Source of the DNA: Olleya sp. YS
GTDB lineage: Bacteria > Bacteroidota > Bacteroidia > Flavobacteriales > Flavobacteriaceae
NCBI RefSeq assembly: GCF_029760915.1
Contig: NZ_CP121685.1
Location: 2,319,001 to 2,383,000, forward strand
Direction: 5' to 3'
DNA length: 64,000 bases
Each line of letters opens with the position of its first letter. Within the stretch, counting starts at the first letter, position 1. Under the pieces are notes generated by a model, which was not told the origin of the DNA, made no database searches, and was given only the letters and a program-made list of their open reading frames with translations. Position numbers and translations under genes: made by a program. Positions 47,747 to 56,785 of the stretch are shown piece after piece.

Positions 47747-48583
47747 TTATTTTATTCTAAATGTTACAACTGGTAAGGACGCGTGATTGGCTATGTCTTC
47801 TGATATACTTCCGGATAAAAAGTGTGCAAATCCTGTACGTCCATGAGTAGCAACTGCTATTGCGTCTGCACCTGATACATTTGCATAGTTTAATACCCCT
47901 TTTTCTACAGTATAGTCAGAGATAAACTTAACTTCTGATAACTTATCTAAGTTTCCATCTGCTTTTTGTAAAAAGTTAACAACTGTTTTTTCCATTTCAG
48001 AAGTACTACTAAAATTATCACCAGGTGTATTTATGTAAATTAAGTGCAAGTTAGAACCTAATTTTTCAAATAATTTACTAGCGTTTAAATAGGGTGTAAC
48101 TGCGTTTTCTGAAAAATCTGAAGCAAATACTACATTATCAAAACTTAATTTTGAAGGTTTATTTTTAACGACTAATACTGGTATTTCTGCATGTCTCACT
48201 ACTTTTTCTGTATTAGAGCCCACAAAAATTTCTTTTAAACCACTACTACCATGTGATCCCATGATTATTAAGTCTGCATTATGCTCTTTTGCCACATCAT
48301 TAACTTCGCTAAACACTTTAAAATGTTTTACAATGGGTGTTACATTAACACCTTCTAAATAGTCTTGTTGTAAGAACTCACTAAAACGCTTTTCTGCTAA
48401 TTTCATAAAGAAAATAGTTTCGGCTTGTAAATCTGTTTCACCTTTTGTTAATATAGTTTCAGAGATTTCTAACATGTGTAATGCTAATATGTCTGCGTTA
48501 TATTTTTTTGCTAGAATAGCTGCAGATTCTAGCGCATAATTTGAATGTTCTGAGAAATCTACTGGTACGATTATTTTTTTCAT
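47747..48583 (-). CDS. Universal stress protein, both USP domains intact
   Basis: The 278-residue protein has two USP domains and, unlike its two neighbours, keeps nucleotide-binding motifs in both: GSHGSSGLKEIFVGSNT in the first and ATHGRTGFAHFLSGS in the second. It begins MKKIIVPVDFSE. Single-gene unit with its own terminator. A 12-bp palindrome ATGATTTGTCAT (48638-48649) lies upstream but does not fit the Fnr-like operator spacing. Confidence 0.9.
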   Translation of the reverse strand: MKKIIVPVDFSEHSNYALESAAILAKKYNADILALHMLEISETILTKGETDLQAETIFFMKLAEKRFSEFLQQDYLEGVNVTPIVKHFKVFSEVNDVAKEHNADLIIMGSHGSSGLKEIFVGSNTEKVVRHAEIPVLVVKNKPSKLSFDNVVFASDFSENAVTPYLNASKLFEKLGSNLHLIYINTPGDNFSSTSEMEKTVVNFLQKADGNLDKLSEVKFISDYTVEKGVLNYANVSGADAIAVATHGRTGFAHFLSGSISEDIANHASLPVVTFRIK

Positions 48584-48668
48584 CTTTAGTGTTTTAAGGG
48601 TTATGTTTTAGTATAAAAATAACAATCATTTAGTAGAATGATTTGTCATTTATAGATTAATTAACAAT

Positions 48669-50033
48669 TTAAATAGTCATAGAAAATAGTTGTATTTCTG
48701 GCTTGTTACGTTGTAATAATAAGTCAAAAGCCATACATATATTTCTAACAAATGGTTTGCCTTTTTCTGTGATAAATATTTGATTTAATTCTATTTTTAG
48801 TAATCCGTCTTCTTGCATTTCTTTAAGTTTCATGACTACTTCTGGTACGTCTTCAAAATACAACCCATTAGCCATCCAGCTGGTTTTAAAATGGCACATA
48901 AGGTTTAGAATATGTTGTCTAATAATTAAATCTTCTTTTGACAATATATGTCCTCTAAAAACAGGAATAGTATTATTGTCTAATAGTAGATAGTAATCTT
49001 CCAATGTTTTAACATTTTGTGCAAACGCATACCAACTATCACTAATTGAAGACACGCCTAAGCCAATCATTGCTTTAGTTTTAGAGGCTGTGTAACCCAT
49101 AAAGTTGCGATGCATAGTTTCAGTTTTACTTGCTATATAAAGTGCATCTGTTTTTAATGCAAAATGGTCCATACCAATATCATAATAACCTGCTTCTGCT
49201 AATAATCTTTTACCTAATTGATATTGGTTTTGTTTCATACTTGGTGTAGGTAGATCACTATCTTCAAATCCGCGTTGTCCATTACCTTTTATCCATGGGA
49301 CATGTGCATAACTATAAAATGCAATACGATCTGGTAAAAGCTGTTTAGTTTTTTTTATAGTCTCTATTACATGCACTTCAGTCTGAAATGGTAAACCAAA
49401 AATAATATCATGACCAATTGATGTGTAACCAATAGTTCTGGCTTGTTCTGTAACACGCTTGACGTTTTCAAAAGGTTGTAATCTATGGATGGCTTTCTGC
49501 ACAATAGGATTGTAATCTTGCACTCCAAAACTGACACGTTTAAAGCCTAGATCAAAAAGAGTTTGTAGATGTATTTTAGTAGTGTTGTTTGGGTGCCCTT
49601 CAAAACTAAACTCGTAATGTTTTGCTAAAGTGGCTTTGTGTTTGATTCCATTAATTAAAAGAGTCAAATTTTCAGGAGAAAAAAACGTGGGTGTTCCACC
49701 TCCTAAATGCAGCTCTTTAATCATTGGTTTTTGGTCAAACAATTTACAATACAAAGACCATTCTTTTAAAACCGCTTGTATATATGGGATTTCTACCTCA
49801 TGACGTTTAGTGATACGCTTGTTACACCCACAAAAAGTGCATAGACTTTCGCAAAATGGTAGATGAATGTAAAGGCTAATACCTTCGGTATTATTACTTT
49901 CATTAAATGCTTGGATTAACGTTTGTTTCCATTGTTTTACAGAAAACAGAGCTTTATTCCAATACGGAACAGTTGGATAACTGGTGTATCTTGGTCCAGC
50001 AACGTTATATTTATTAACTAATGAAAAGCACAT
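48669..50033 (-). CDS. hemN: Oxygen-independent coproporphyrinogen III oxidase
   Basis: This 454-residue radical-SAM enzyme makes protoporphyrinogen IX precursor for heme without oxygen. The 4Fe-4S cluster motif is CESLCTFCGC (Cys61, 65, 68, with Cys70), preceded by YIHLPF; GGGTPTF and the HemN-type C-terminal domain are present. The N-terminus (YNVAGPRYTSYPTVPYW) is the diagnostic HemN block that distinguishes it from HemW. It supplies heme under the same low-oxygen conditions as the cbb3 oxidase, and its promoter has the same Fnr-like operator. Confidence 0.94.
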   Translation of the reverse strand: MCFSLVNKYNVAGPRYTSYPTVPYWNKALFSVKQWKQTLIQAFNESNNTEGISLYIHLPFCESLCTFCGCNKRITKRHEVEIPYIQAVLKEWSLYCKLFDQKPMIKELHLGGGTPTFFSPENLTLLINGIKHKATLAKHYEFSFEGHPNNTTKIHLQTLFDLGFKRVSFGVQDYNPIVQKAIHRLQPFENVKRVTEQARTIGYTSIGHDIIFGLPFQTEVHVIETIKKTKQLLPDRIAFYSYAHVPWIKGNGQRGFEDSDLPTPSMKQNQYQLGKRLLAEAGYYDIGMDHFALKTDALYIASKTETMHRNFMGYTASKTKAMIGLGVSSISDSWYAFAQNVKTLEDYYLLLDNNTIPVFRGHILSKEDLIIRQHILNLMCHFKTSWMANGLYFEDVPEVVMKLKEMQEDGLLKIELNQIFITEKGKPFVRNICMAFDLLLQRNKPEIQLFSMTI

Positions 50034-50083
50034 ACTTCAACTTTTTGATAAGTCAAAGTTAGCTGAGTAATTAGATATAAAAT

Positions 50084-50097
50084 ATGATAGATGTCAT
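50084..50097 (-). promoter_or_regulatory. Fnr-like operator of hemN
   Basis: On the minus strand ATGACATCTATCAT fits ATGAY-N4-RTCAT. Its centre (50090.5) is 29.5 bp before TAACTTTG (50061 down to 50054), a full TAnnTTTG match; the hemN ATG follows 20 bp later. Confidence 0.75.
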
Positions 50098-50118
50098 AAA
50101 AGCAGCAATAATAGTGCT

Positions 50119-50778
50119 TTAGCCCAAAATTGTTTTGATGTTTTCAAAATTAATAGCCTTGAAATCTGAGATAACTAAATCTGCTTTAGAATAATCTTGA
50201 TTTTTAGAATGTAAGCTGTCATAACCAATGCAAAAACTTCCTGCTGCTTTAGCAGCTTGTATTCCGTTTGTAGAATCTTCAATAACAATACAATGGTGTT
50301 GAGGGAAACCTGCCAATTGAGCTGCTTTCTCAAAGATTTCGGGATGTGGTTTTGAGGCTTTTAAATCTGCACCACTAATTTTTGCTTTAAAATATTGGTT
50401 TAAATCAAAACGTGTAAAGACCTTGTTTATGGTTCCCATAGATGCAGAAGAGGCTAGCACTAAAGTCAGTCCATTGTTATAATAGTCTTGTATAATATCT
50501 AATACACCATCTATTAATGTTAGGCTTTCATCATAATCAAATAATCCATTAAAATGGTTACGTTTACATAGTTCTAACTCTAAAGCGGTATTGTCAAGTT
50601 TAAAGTGGTGGACTAGCTTTTTACAAATGTTTTTAGTGGATTGACCAGTAAAACTCTGGTATAAATCTTCATTAACAACGATATTAAAATCACTAAACAT
50701 ATTATAGTATGCTTTATGATGTAATGGTTCTGTATCCACTATCACACCATCCATATCAAATAATATTGCTTTAACCAT
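50119..50778 (-). CDS. HAD-family hydrolase, beta-phosphoglucomutase-like
   Basis: The 219-residue cytoplasmic enzyme has the HAD motif I FDMDGVIVD (Asp8 nucleophile, Asp10), a helical cap, motif II LASSAS, the motif III lysine in KASKPHPE and motif IV IEDSTNG. Motif spacing and the C1-type cap match the beta-phosphoglucomutase/DOG phosphatase subgroup; a phosphatase on a small sugar phosphate is likely, but the substrate cannot be given. It starts 15 bp after the histidine kinase gene and may be the last gene of that operon. Confidence 0.88.
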   Translation of the reverse strand: MVKAILFDMDGVIVDTEPLHHKAYYNMFSDFNIVVNEDLYQSFTGQSTKNICKKLVHHFKLDNTALELELCKRNHFNGLFDYDESLTLIDGVLDIIQDYYNNGLTLVLASSASMGTINKVFTRFDLNQYFKAKISGADLKASKPHPEIFEKAAQLAGFPQHHCIVIEDSTNGIQAAKAAGSFCIGYDSLHSKNQDYSKADLVISDFKAINFENIKTILG

Positions 50779-50793
50779 ATATTTAATTAATAA

Positions 50794-52614
50794 TTATGCT
50801 GGAATTGTAAAGTAAAACGTACTTCCTTTATTAACAACAGATTCTAACCAAATTCTTCCACCATGTGCTTCGACAATTTTTTTACAATGTGCTAAGCCAA
50901 TACCTGTCCCTTCGTATTCTTCTCTGGAGTGTAATCTTTGAAAAATAGAGAAGATTCGTTCTTTATGTTTTTCTGGAATACCAATACCGTTATCTTTTAT
51001 AGAAAACTCCCAAAAATCGTTTAGTGCATTATCAGTTTTTCTTATACAGTCTATTGTTATTATTGGTGTTGTCTCTTTTTTTGTAAATTTTATCCCATTA
51101 CTAATTAGATTTTGAAAAAGTAATCTTAGCTCTAATTCTGCACCTTTAACAGTTGGTAAATTTGATGTAATAATTTTAGTGTTAGTTCGATCAATTACAT
51201 TTTTTAAATCGTCTTTTAAAATGGTTACAATAGTGTTACAGTCAACATCTGTTATAGTTTTACTTTTACCTAGTCTAGAATATTGTAAGATAGCATCGAT
51301 TAGTTTTTGCATCCTATTACTGGATTCTGTGATGTAGTCAAGAGTCATTTTACCTTCATCATCAAATTTATCATGATTTTCTTCAACTAGCATATTAATT
51401 AAACTAGAAATGGTAATTAAAGGTTCTTTTAAATCATGACTAGCTATGTATGCAAATTGTTCTAGTTCATCGTTTTTTGACTCTAATTCTAATGATTGCT
51501 TTTGTATTGCTGCATTTTTAACCTCTAAAGCTTTACTTAATTTTTTCTTTGAGAGATAACTACGATAAATTAATAAAGCAGCAAACAAGGCTAAGCCTAC
51601 AAGTGCTATTAATAGGGTGTTTGTCGTTTTTTGATTAACGATTGTAGAGTCTTTTTGTTTAAGTATTAGTTCTCTTTTTTCAATCTCGGCATTTTGATTT
51701 TTTATTAAAGCATCTTGTTTTTGTATCTCAAGGTTGCTAGAGGTTATTTTTTCTTCTTGGGATTTTATAAATTCAACTTGTTGCCTAATGTTATCTTCAA
51801 GAAGTTGTTCTATTTTAACTTTATCTTCAAATTTTTGTTTTTGTAATTCGGATTGATTAGACAACGTTTTAATCCATTGGTCTTTGGTTAAAACAGAATT
51901 CAATATTGTATCAATAACGATGTCTTGTGTACTAATTTGCTGTTTTTGAGATTGAATTTGCGCCTCCTTGTTTTTAATAATGCTTTCTTGTTGTGCTTCT
52001 TTTTGTTTTGCGTCTTTTAAGGACGCTTCAGTGTTTTGATAAAGGTCTTTCCATTTTTGGGATGAGCTAACAGCATACTGTTTTAAAGAACTAGCAGTAG
52101 CAAAACCTTCTTTGTTAATTAATTGAGAGTTAATTTCATATTCAAAAGAGTCTCCAACATTTACAATATTAATCATTGAAGTGTTGTAATTGTAATCCTC
52201 GGTTACTAAAAGAATATTTTTTCCTGATATTTTATTTAATATGTAGTTAATATCAAAGTTATAAGCTTTGTTAACATATAATAACTGTATGTCTTTGACA
52301 TCTTTAACAGCGTTAAAGCTAACCACAGTTACTGGTTTATTATTTATTTTACGCTTTTGTGCTAAGGATTTAAAGTCAATTATAGCACGATCTGGACCTA
52401 AAACTCCAATTTTAAAGCTTGTACTATCTTGTTGATTTTGCCAACCGACTTGTTGTGCAAAATTATATACAAAAATGGCACGTTGTAATCGCTTTACTTG
52501 CTCATTGTTATAATCTTGTGCATGTGTAGAAACACCTAAAAAAAATGATAGAGTACATAAAACTAAAGCTTTATAATAGTTTTTTAGTACAGATGATCTA
52601 TTGTTAAACGTCAT
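50794..52614 (-). CDS. Histidine kinase with N-terminal YfiR-like sensor domain
   Basis: The 606-residue protein has a signal peptide/anchor (about 8-32), a YfiR/HmsC-like periplasmic domain (about 36-180; RAIFVYNFAQQVGW, FKIGVLG, NILLVTEDYNY), a long coiled coil rich in Gln and Lys (about 190-335), a membrane helix (about 335-356), a second coiled coil, and a HisKA/HATPase_c kinase. The H box is ASHDLKEP with phospho-acceptor His393; N box LISNGIKFTK and G boxes DNGIGIPE and GTGIGLAHC are intact. It begins within the stop codon of the TonB-dependent receptor gene (TAATG), so the two are coupled. The signal is unknown. Confidence 0.85.
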   Translation of the reverse strand: MTFNNRSSVLKNYYKALVLCTLSFFLGVSTHAQDYNNEQVKRLQRAIFVYNFAQQVGWQNQQDSTSFKIGVLGPDRAIIDFKSLAQKRKINNKPVTVVSFNAVKDVKDIQLLYVNKAYNFDINYILNKISGKNILLVTEDYNYNTSMINIVNVGDSFEYEINSQLINKEGFATASSLKQYAVSSSQKWKDLYQNTEASLKDAKQKEAQQESIIKNKEAQIQSQKQQISTQDIVIDTILNSVLTKDQWIKTLSNQSELQKQKFEDKVKIEQLLEDNIRQQVEFIKSQEEKITSSNLEIQKQDALIKNQNAEIEKRELILKQKDSTIVNQKTTNTLLIALVGLALFAALLIYRSYLSKKKLSKALEVKNAAIQKQSLELESKNDELEQFAYIASHDLKEPLITISSLINMLVEENHDKFDDEGKMTLDYITESSNRMQKLIDAILQYSRLGKSKTITDVDCNTIVTILKDDLKNVIDRTNTKIITSNLPTVKGAELELRLLFQNLISNGIKFTKKETTPIITIDCIRKTDNALNDFWEFSIKDNGIGIPEKHKERIFSIFQRLHSREEYEGTGIGLAHCKKIVEAHGGRIWLESVVNKGSTFYFTIPA

Positions 52615-55322
52615 TATAGTTTTAAAAAGGCTCTGATGTAAAAATTTGATCCGTTAACGCCAAATTGTTGGACACGTCTACTGTAAACGAAATTTCCATT
52701 ATTAATATTGGCAGAATGTGTATGTTTATCTGGATAAACATTAAAAATATTGTTTCCGCCTAGAACGAATTCTAAACTTTTATTTAGCTTGTAAGATACA
52801 GATAAATCTGTAAGTAATTTAGGCGTAAATTTTTGGTCTCTAGTTTCTATTTCTCCAGATAATTCATTTAAAACCCAATTATTTGGGTTTCCATCTTCAG
52901 GATGAATAAAACTAACATCACCAAAATATGTGTTTCCTAAATTTATTTTAAAACCTCTAATCTCGTAAGATAACAGATTGTTTATTTTGTAATTGGGTTG
53001 AGCCGATTCTACTCTCGCAATTTCCTCTCTGTTAAATAAAAGATCTTCTTGACCAATCAAAGACTCGGATACTTTAATGTCTCCAACAACCCTAGTTTTA
53101 TTAAAATTGGCAGCAATGGAAGCATTTAATATTCCGTTTCCTAATTCTGTTTTGTATTGTAAAGCTGCGTCAATACCAGAGGTTTCAGAATCTATTGCGT
53201 TGGTAAAAAATTGTGCAGCACCAGCGTTAAAAGGTTCTAAGATACTTTCATAACCTTCTGCAAAACGACCAGATAATACAATTCTATCTTTTATTTTTAT
53301 ATAGTAATAATCTACTGTAAATGATAAATTATCTTGTAGTTTTCCATTTACTCCTAAACTAAAATGTCTTGATAATTCTGGTTTTAAAGACTTAATTTTA
53401 AAGGCTTCTTGTGCTATTGCACTTTCGTTATTGAATGTTCCGACTTGAATAATTTCACCATTAATAAATTGAGAACTTATATTTTGAAAATAGACTTGGT
53501 GTAGTGAAGGTGCCCTAAATCCGCTCGAAAATCCACTTCTAACACTAATATCATTGTTGACTCTGTAACGACCTGAAAATTTCCAAATAAGTTGTCCGCC
53601 AAAATCGTTATAATACTCATACCTAGCTGCAGTTTTTAGTAATAATTTTTCTGAAATGTTAGTTTCAATATCTAAATAACCTGCACTATTTGTTCTAAAT
53701 CGACTCAATTCATTTTCTGGCTGAAAACCAGGAAATACTTGTGCACCAGGAATACGTGGTTGTTCATCTCCAAATTCATCTGTGTAAGTACTTCCTCCAT
53801 TGATGTAAGATGCTTCTTCTCCTGCAATAATTTGATAGTTTTCAACTCTTAGTTCTGCTCCAAACGCAATGTTTACTCCACTTAACCAATCATATGTTCT
53901 TGAAATGTCTAAATTAGAAGTATTTTGTTGATATCTAAATCCACCCGAATAAAATGTTTTAGGAGATGCAATACCTAATGATGCATTGTTGGAATTATTA
54001 ACCGTATAATCTAAAGCGTTTTTACCAATAGAATAGCTAAAATCTATGTTCCAATTATTTTTTACACCTCTAATACCTGCAGTAATGGCATCATCTTGAA
54101 TGTCTGTTAATATTTGTGGAGAAAACCCATTAGGGAATAACTCTAAGACAACACGATCTTCGTCCTTAGGTAATCTAAAAAATCCTTTTGCTTTTCCTTC
54201 TCTATAATTTCTACCACCATTGAAATAGAATGATGAGTTATTTGAAAATGGTAACTCTCCATTAAACGACACTGCTAAATTCTGAGTTTGCGCGCTTCCT
54301 ATTTCCATAATTCTTTGATCAGAATAACCAGTAGTATTAAAAAAGTAATTTTCGTTGATTAAATCAGCATCTTCAGTTGCATTATTAGAATAGACAGGTC
54401 CTGTATAGTTTCCAGCTCTATTTGTGGCGTCTCTGCTTCTGTATTCTCCCGTAAGATTTATAAATCCTTCTTTACCTAGATTAAATCCAAAATTAGAACT
54501 GAAATAGTTAGTTTGTCCATCTCCTTCTTTATTAATTCCAATACGTCCATCAATGTCGATAACTTCTACTTGTCTTTTAAGTATAATGTTAACAACTCCA
54601 GCAATAGCATCCGATCCATATTGAGAGGTTGCACCATCACGAAGAATTTCAATACGCTCAATAGAAGCAATAGGTATAGCATTAAAATCTGTACCAACAG
54701 TACCTCGTCCTACAGTACCATTTACATTAAGTAAAGAGCTGTTGTGTCTTCGTTTTCCATTAACCAACACTAACACTTGATCTGGACCCAATCCTCTTAA
54801 AGTTGCTGGGTCTATATGGTCTGTTCCGTCTGAAATAGTTTGATTAGTGGAATGAAAAGATGGTACTAAGTAATGTAATATGTGACTCAATTCTATTTGC
54901 GTTGAGTTGGTTAATTCTTGAGGAGAAATAATATCTACAGGAGCAGTAGTTTTTAATGAAGACTTTGGTTCTGCTCGAGAACCTAACGAGACAGGTTGGT
55001 CTATTGTAAATCCAGTTTTAAGTATAAAATCTAAAGTAGCAGTTTCACCAACTTTTACCGTCACACTTTTAGATTCTGAATTATACATTACAAATCCTGC
55101 AGTTACAATGTATTCTCCTTCTTCTAATTTAAAGGTATAACTACCATTAATATCTGTTAAAGTATTAAAATTTGTTCCTTCAATAGTTACTTTTGCTCCA
55201 GGTAAAGCACCAAATTGATCAGAAACAACACCAGTAATAGTTGCTCTTTCTTGAGCGATAGTGTTAAAGTAAAATAAGAATATAAATAGAAAATAAGTAT
55301 AGTGTTTCATTGGTGTTACCAT
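52614..55322 (-). CDS. TonB-dependent receptor (not SusC type)
   Basis: The 902-residue outer-membrane protein has a signal peptide (ending NTIAQE), a carboxypeptidase-regulatory-like domain (about 28-105), a plug (about 125-245, LRGLGPDQVLVLVNGKRRH) and a beta-barrel ending RAFLKL. The plug sequence with NGKRRHNSSL resembles the large group of Bacteroidota receptors not paired with SusD; no SusD gene is near. Ligand is unknown. Its stop overlaps the start of the YfiR-like histidine kinase, which suggests that receptor and kinase act together. Confidence 0.9.
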   Translation of the reverse strand: MVTPMKHYTYFLFIFLFYFNTIAQERATITGVVSDQFGALPGAKVTIEGTNFNTLTDINGSYTFKLEEGEYIVTAGFVMYNSESKSVTVKVGETATLDFILKTGFTIDQPVSLGSRAEPKSSLKTTAPVDIISPQELTNSTQIELSHILHYLVPSFHSTNQTISDGTDHIDPATLRGLGPDQVLVLVNGKRRHNSSLLNVNGTVGRGTVGTDFNAIPIASIERIEILRDGATSQYGSDAIAGVVNIILKRQVEVIDIDGRIGINKEGDGQTNYFSSNFGFNLGKEGFINLTGEYRSRDATNRAGNYTGPVYSNNATEDADLINENYFFNTTGYSDQRIMEIGSAQTQNLAVSFNGELPFSNNSSFYFNGGRNYREGKAKGFFRLPKDEDRVVLELFPNGFSPQILTDIQDDAITAGIRGVKNNWNIDFSYSIGKNALDYTVNNSNNASLGIASPKTFYSGGFRYQQNTSNLDISRTYDWLSGVNIAFGAELRVENYQIIAGEEASYINGGSTYTDEFGDEQPRIPGAQVFPGFQPENELSRFRTNSAGYLDIETNISEKLLLKTAARYEYYNDFGGQLIWKFSGRYRVNNDISVRSGFSSGFRAPSLHQVYFQNISSQFINGEIIQVGTFNNESAIAQEAFKIKSLKPELSRHFSLGVNGKLQDNLSFTVDYYYIKIKDRIVLSGRFAEGYESILEPFNAGAAQFFTNAIDSETSGIDAALQYKTELGNGILNASIAANFNKTRVVGDIKVSESLIGQEDLLFNREEIARVESAQPNYKINNLLSYEIRGFKINLGNTYFGDVSFIHPEDGNPNNWVLNELSGEIETRDQKFTPKLLTDLSVSYKLNKSLEFVLGGNNIFNVYPDKHTHSANINNGNFVYSRRVQQFGVNGSNFYIRAFLKL

Positions 55323-55411
55323 AGTGTATATAACTTTTTACAGATACATGTTACCTGTTTAAAAATTAAAAAAATGAAAGCTTAGAGTAGCAAAAGTAAG
55401 TTAAATTAAGT

Positions 55412-55831
55412 TTAATAAGTTTTTACTTTGTAGTAATTTTCTAACAAATTAGTAAGTAGGTTTACAGATAGCGGTTTATTAATAAAGTCATCAATAGATA
55501 CAATCTGCTTAGAGCGTTCAAAATCATCAGGATTATTAGATGTTGTAAGCATAACTAGCTTTATATCTTTGGTAAAGTTTTGATCTAATTTATTATATTC
55601 TACTACAAACTCCCAACCATTCATTGCAGGCATGTTTATATCTAGAAAAATAAGATTTGGTTTAAGACACAATCCAGATATTGCTTCTTTAAGATACTCT
55701 AAAGCCTTTTCACCACTGGTAACAGCAACGACTTCTTTAATTTTTTCGTGCTTATTGACTATTTTGGTATTATAAAAATTGGTGACTTTATCATCATCAA
55801 TTAATAGTACACATTTAATTTCTTGTTTCAT
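55412..55831 (-). CDS. Single-domain response regulator
   Basis: The 139-residue protein is a receiver domain only: acidic pocket LIDDDK (residues 10-15), phospho-acceptor Asp64 in LIFLDINMPAMNGW, Thr in VMLTTS, Lys in FINKPLS. No DNA-binding output is present, so it acts through protein partners. It lies 89 bp upstream of the TonB-dependent receptor and kinase on the same strand; the kinase with His393 is its obvious candidate partner. Such CheY-like proteins with the sequence NMPAMNGWEF are frequent in Bacteroidota. Confidence 0.9.
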   Translation of the reverse strand: MKQEIKCVLLIDDDKVTNFYNTKIVNKHEKIKEVVAVTSGEKALEYLKEAISGLCLKPNLIFLDINMPAMNGWEFVVEYNKLDQNFTKDIKLVMLTTSNNPDDFERSKQIVSIDDFINKPLSVNLLTNLLENYYKVKTY

Positions 55832-56029
55832 AGTTGTGCAAAATATGTTTTTAATAACATAACCAAATGTAGCGACTCAATAGATTATTAAAAATCGATT
55901 AAATGCAAATTTCATAGATTAAGTGTTTATTTGTATTGATTGCCTGTATTAAAAAAACACTTATTAAATCTGGAGATAAATTACTATTAGATAATATTTT
56001 TTAAGGCTAATACTAAATGATAATTTTTC

Positions 56030-56045
56030 TGTAACACAAGTTACA
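56030..56045 (+). promoter_or_regulatory. Operator of the Crp-family gene at 56088
   Basis: TGTAACACAAGTTACA is a perfect 6-4-6 palindrome. Its centre (56037.5) is 29.5 bp before TACCTTAG (56067-56074), one mismatch from TAnnTTTG. The regulator gene starts 42 bp after the palindrome, so autoregulation is likely. Confidence 0.7.
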
Positions 56046-56087
56046 TTTAAGTTAAATACATAACTTTACCTTAGCAAAAAATGAAAA

Positions 56088-56720
56088 ATGTATCAAGAAT
56101 TACAACAACATTATGGTTATTTATTTGAAGATGAGTTACTTCAAGAAATTAATAATGTAGGAACTTATAGAGATATTCCTGAAGGATTTAAATTGATAGA
56201 AATAGGTGATTATATCAAATCTATGCCACTTTTGGTTAGTGGTGCTATTAAAATATTAAGAGAAGATGATGAAGGTGATGAGTTAATCTTATACTTTATC
56301 GAACAAGGCGACACTTGTGCTATGACTTTATCTTGTTGTTTAGGTAATTCTAAAAGTGAAATTAGAGCAATAGCCGAAACAGATACTAAATTAATAATGA
56401 TACCAGTGTCTAAAATGGAAGAGTGGTTAGGAAAATATAAATCTTGGCAACAATTTGTATTACAAAGTTATCACAACCGTATGACAGAACTTTTGGAAGC
56501 TGTAGACACTATTGCATTTTTAAAAATGGACGAGCGATTGTTTAAATACCTTAAAGACAAAGCAATGGTTAATCATAACGACATCATATACGTCACCCAT
56601 CAAGAAATTGCAAGAGATTTACATACTTCAAGAGTGGTGATATCTAGACTATTAAAGACCTTGGAGATTAATGGTAAGATAAAATTACACCGTAACAATA
56701 TCAAGGTAGTAGATTTGTAA
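56088..56720 (+). CDS. Crp-family regulator with thiol-rich sensor domain
   Basis: The 210-residue protein has a cyclic-nucleotide-binding-type beta-roll (about 20-130) and a winged HTH (about 150-210; THQEIARDLHTSRVVISRLLKTLE). The place where cAMP-binding proteins keep their phosphate cassette carries DTCAMTLSCC instead, with Cys77, Cys83 and Cys84, so cAMP binding is unlikely and thiol or persulfide sensing is plausible. The gene is first in a sulfide/persulfide cluster and has palindromes TGTAAC-N4-GTTACW before itself and three neighbouring units. It is therefore the likely activator of the cluster, by inference. Confidence 0.8.
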   Translation: MYQELQQHYGYLFEDELLQEINNVGTYRDIPEGFKLIEIGDYIKSMPLLVSGAIKILREDDEGDELILYFIEQGDTCAMTLSCCLGNSKSEIRAIAETDTKLIMIPVSKMEEWLGKYKSWQQFVLQSYHNRMTELLEAVDTIAFLKMDERLFKYLKDKAMVNHNDIIYVTHQEIARDLHTSRVVISRLLKTLEINGKIKLHRNNIKVVDL

Positions 56721-56723
56721 CAA

Positions 56724-56739
56724 TGTAACTTTTGTTACT
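56724..56739 (+). promoter_or_regulatory. Operator of the TauE-like permease gene
   Basis: TGTAACTTTTGTTACT, centre 56731.5, is 29.5 bp before TAGTTTTG (56761-56768), a full TAnnTTTG match. It lies inside what would be coding sequence if an upstream TTG start were used, which supports the start at 56786. Confidence 0.72.
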
Positions 56740-56785
56740 AATTGAAATCCTAGTATATACTAGTTTTGTAACTGAATTTATTTTT

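Noticed and set aside
48638-48649. ATGATTTGTCAT, a 12-bp palindrome before the usp gene at 47747, considered as an Fnr-like operator
   Set aside because: The half-sites are two bases too close for ATGAY-N4-RTCAT, and no TAnnTTTG-like octamer is found at 29.5 bp from its centre.
55921-55962. AAGTGTTT and AAACACTT arms upstream of the response regulator gene
   Set aside because: Short arms with a 26-base AT-rich loop are likely by chance in this composition.
56732-56785. N-terminal extension of the TauE-like protein from a TTG at 56732
   Set aside because: The stretch contains the operator and precedes or overlaps the predicted -7 element, so it is unlikely to be translated.
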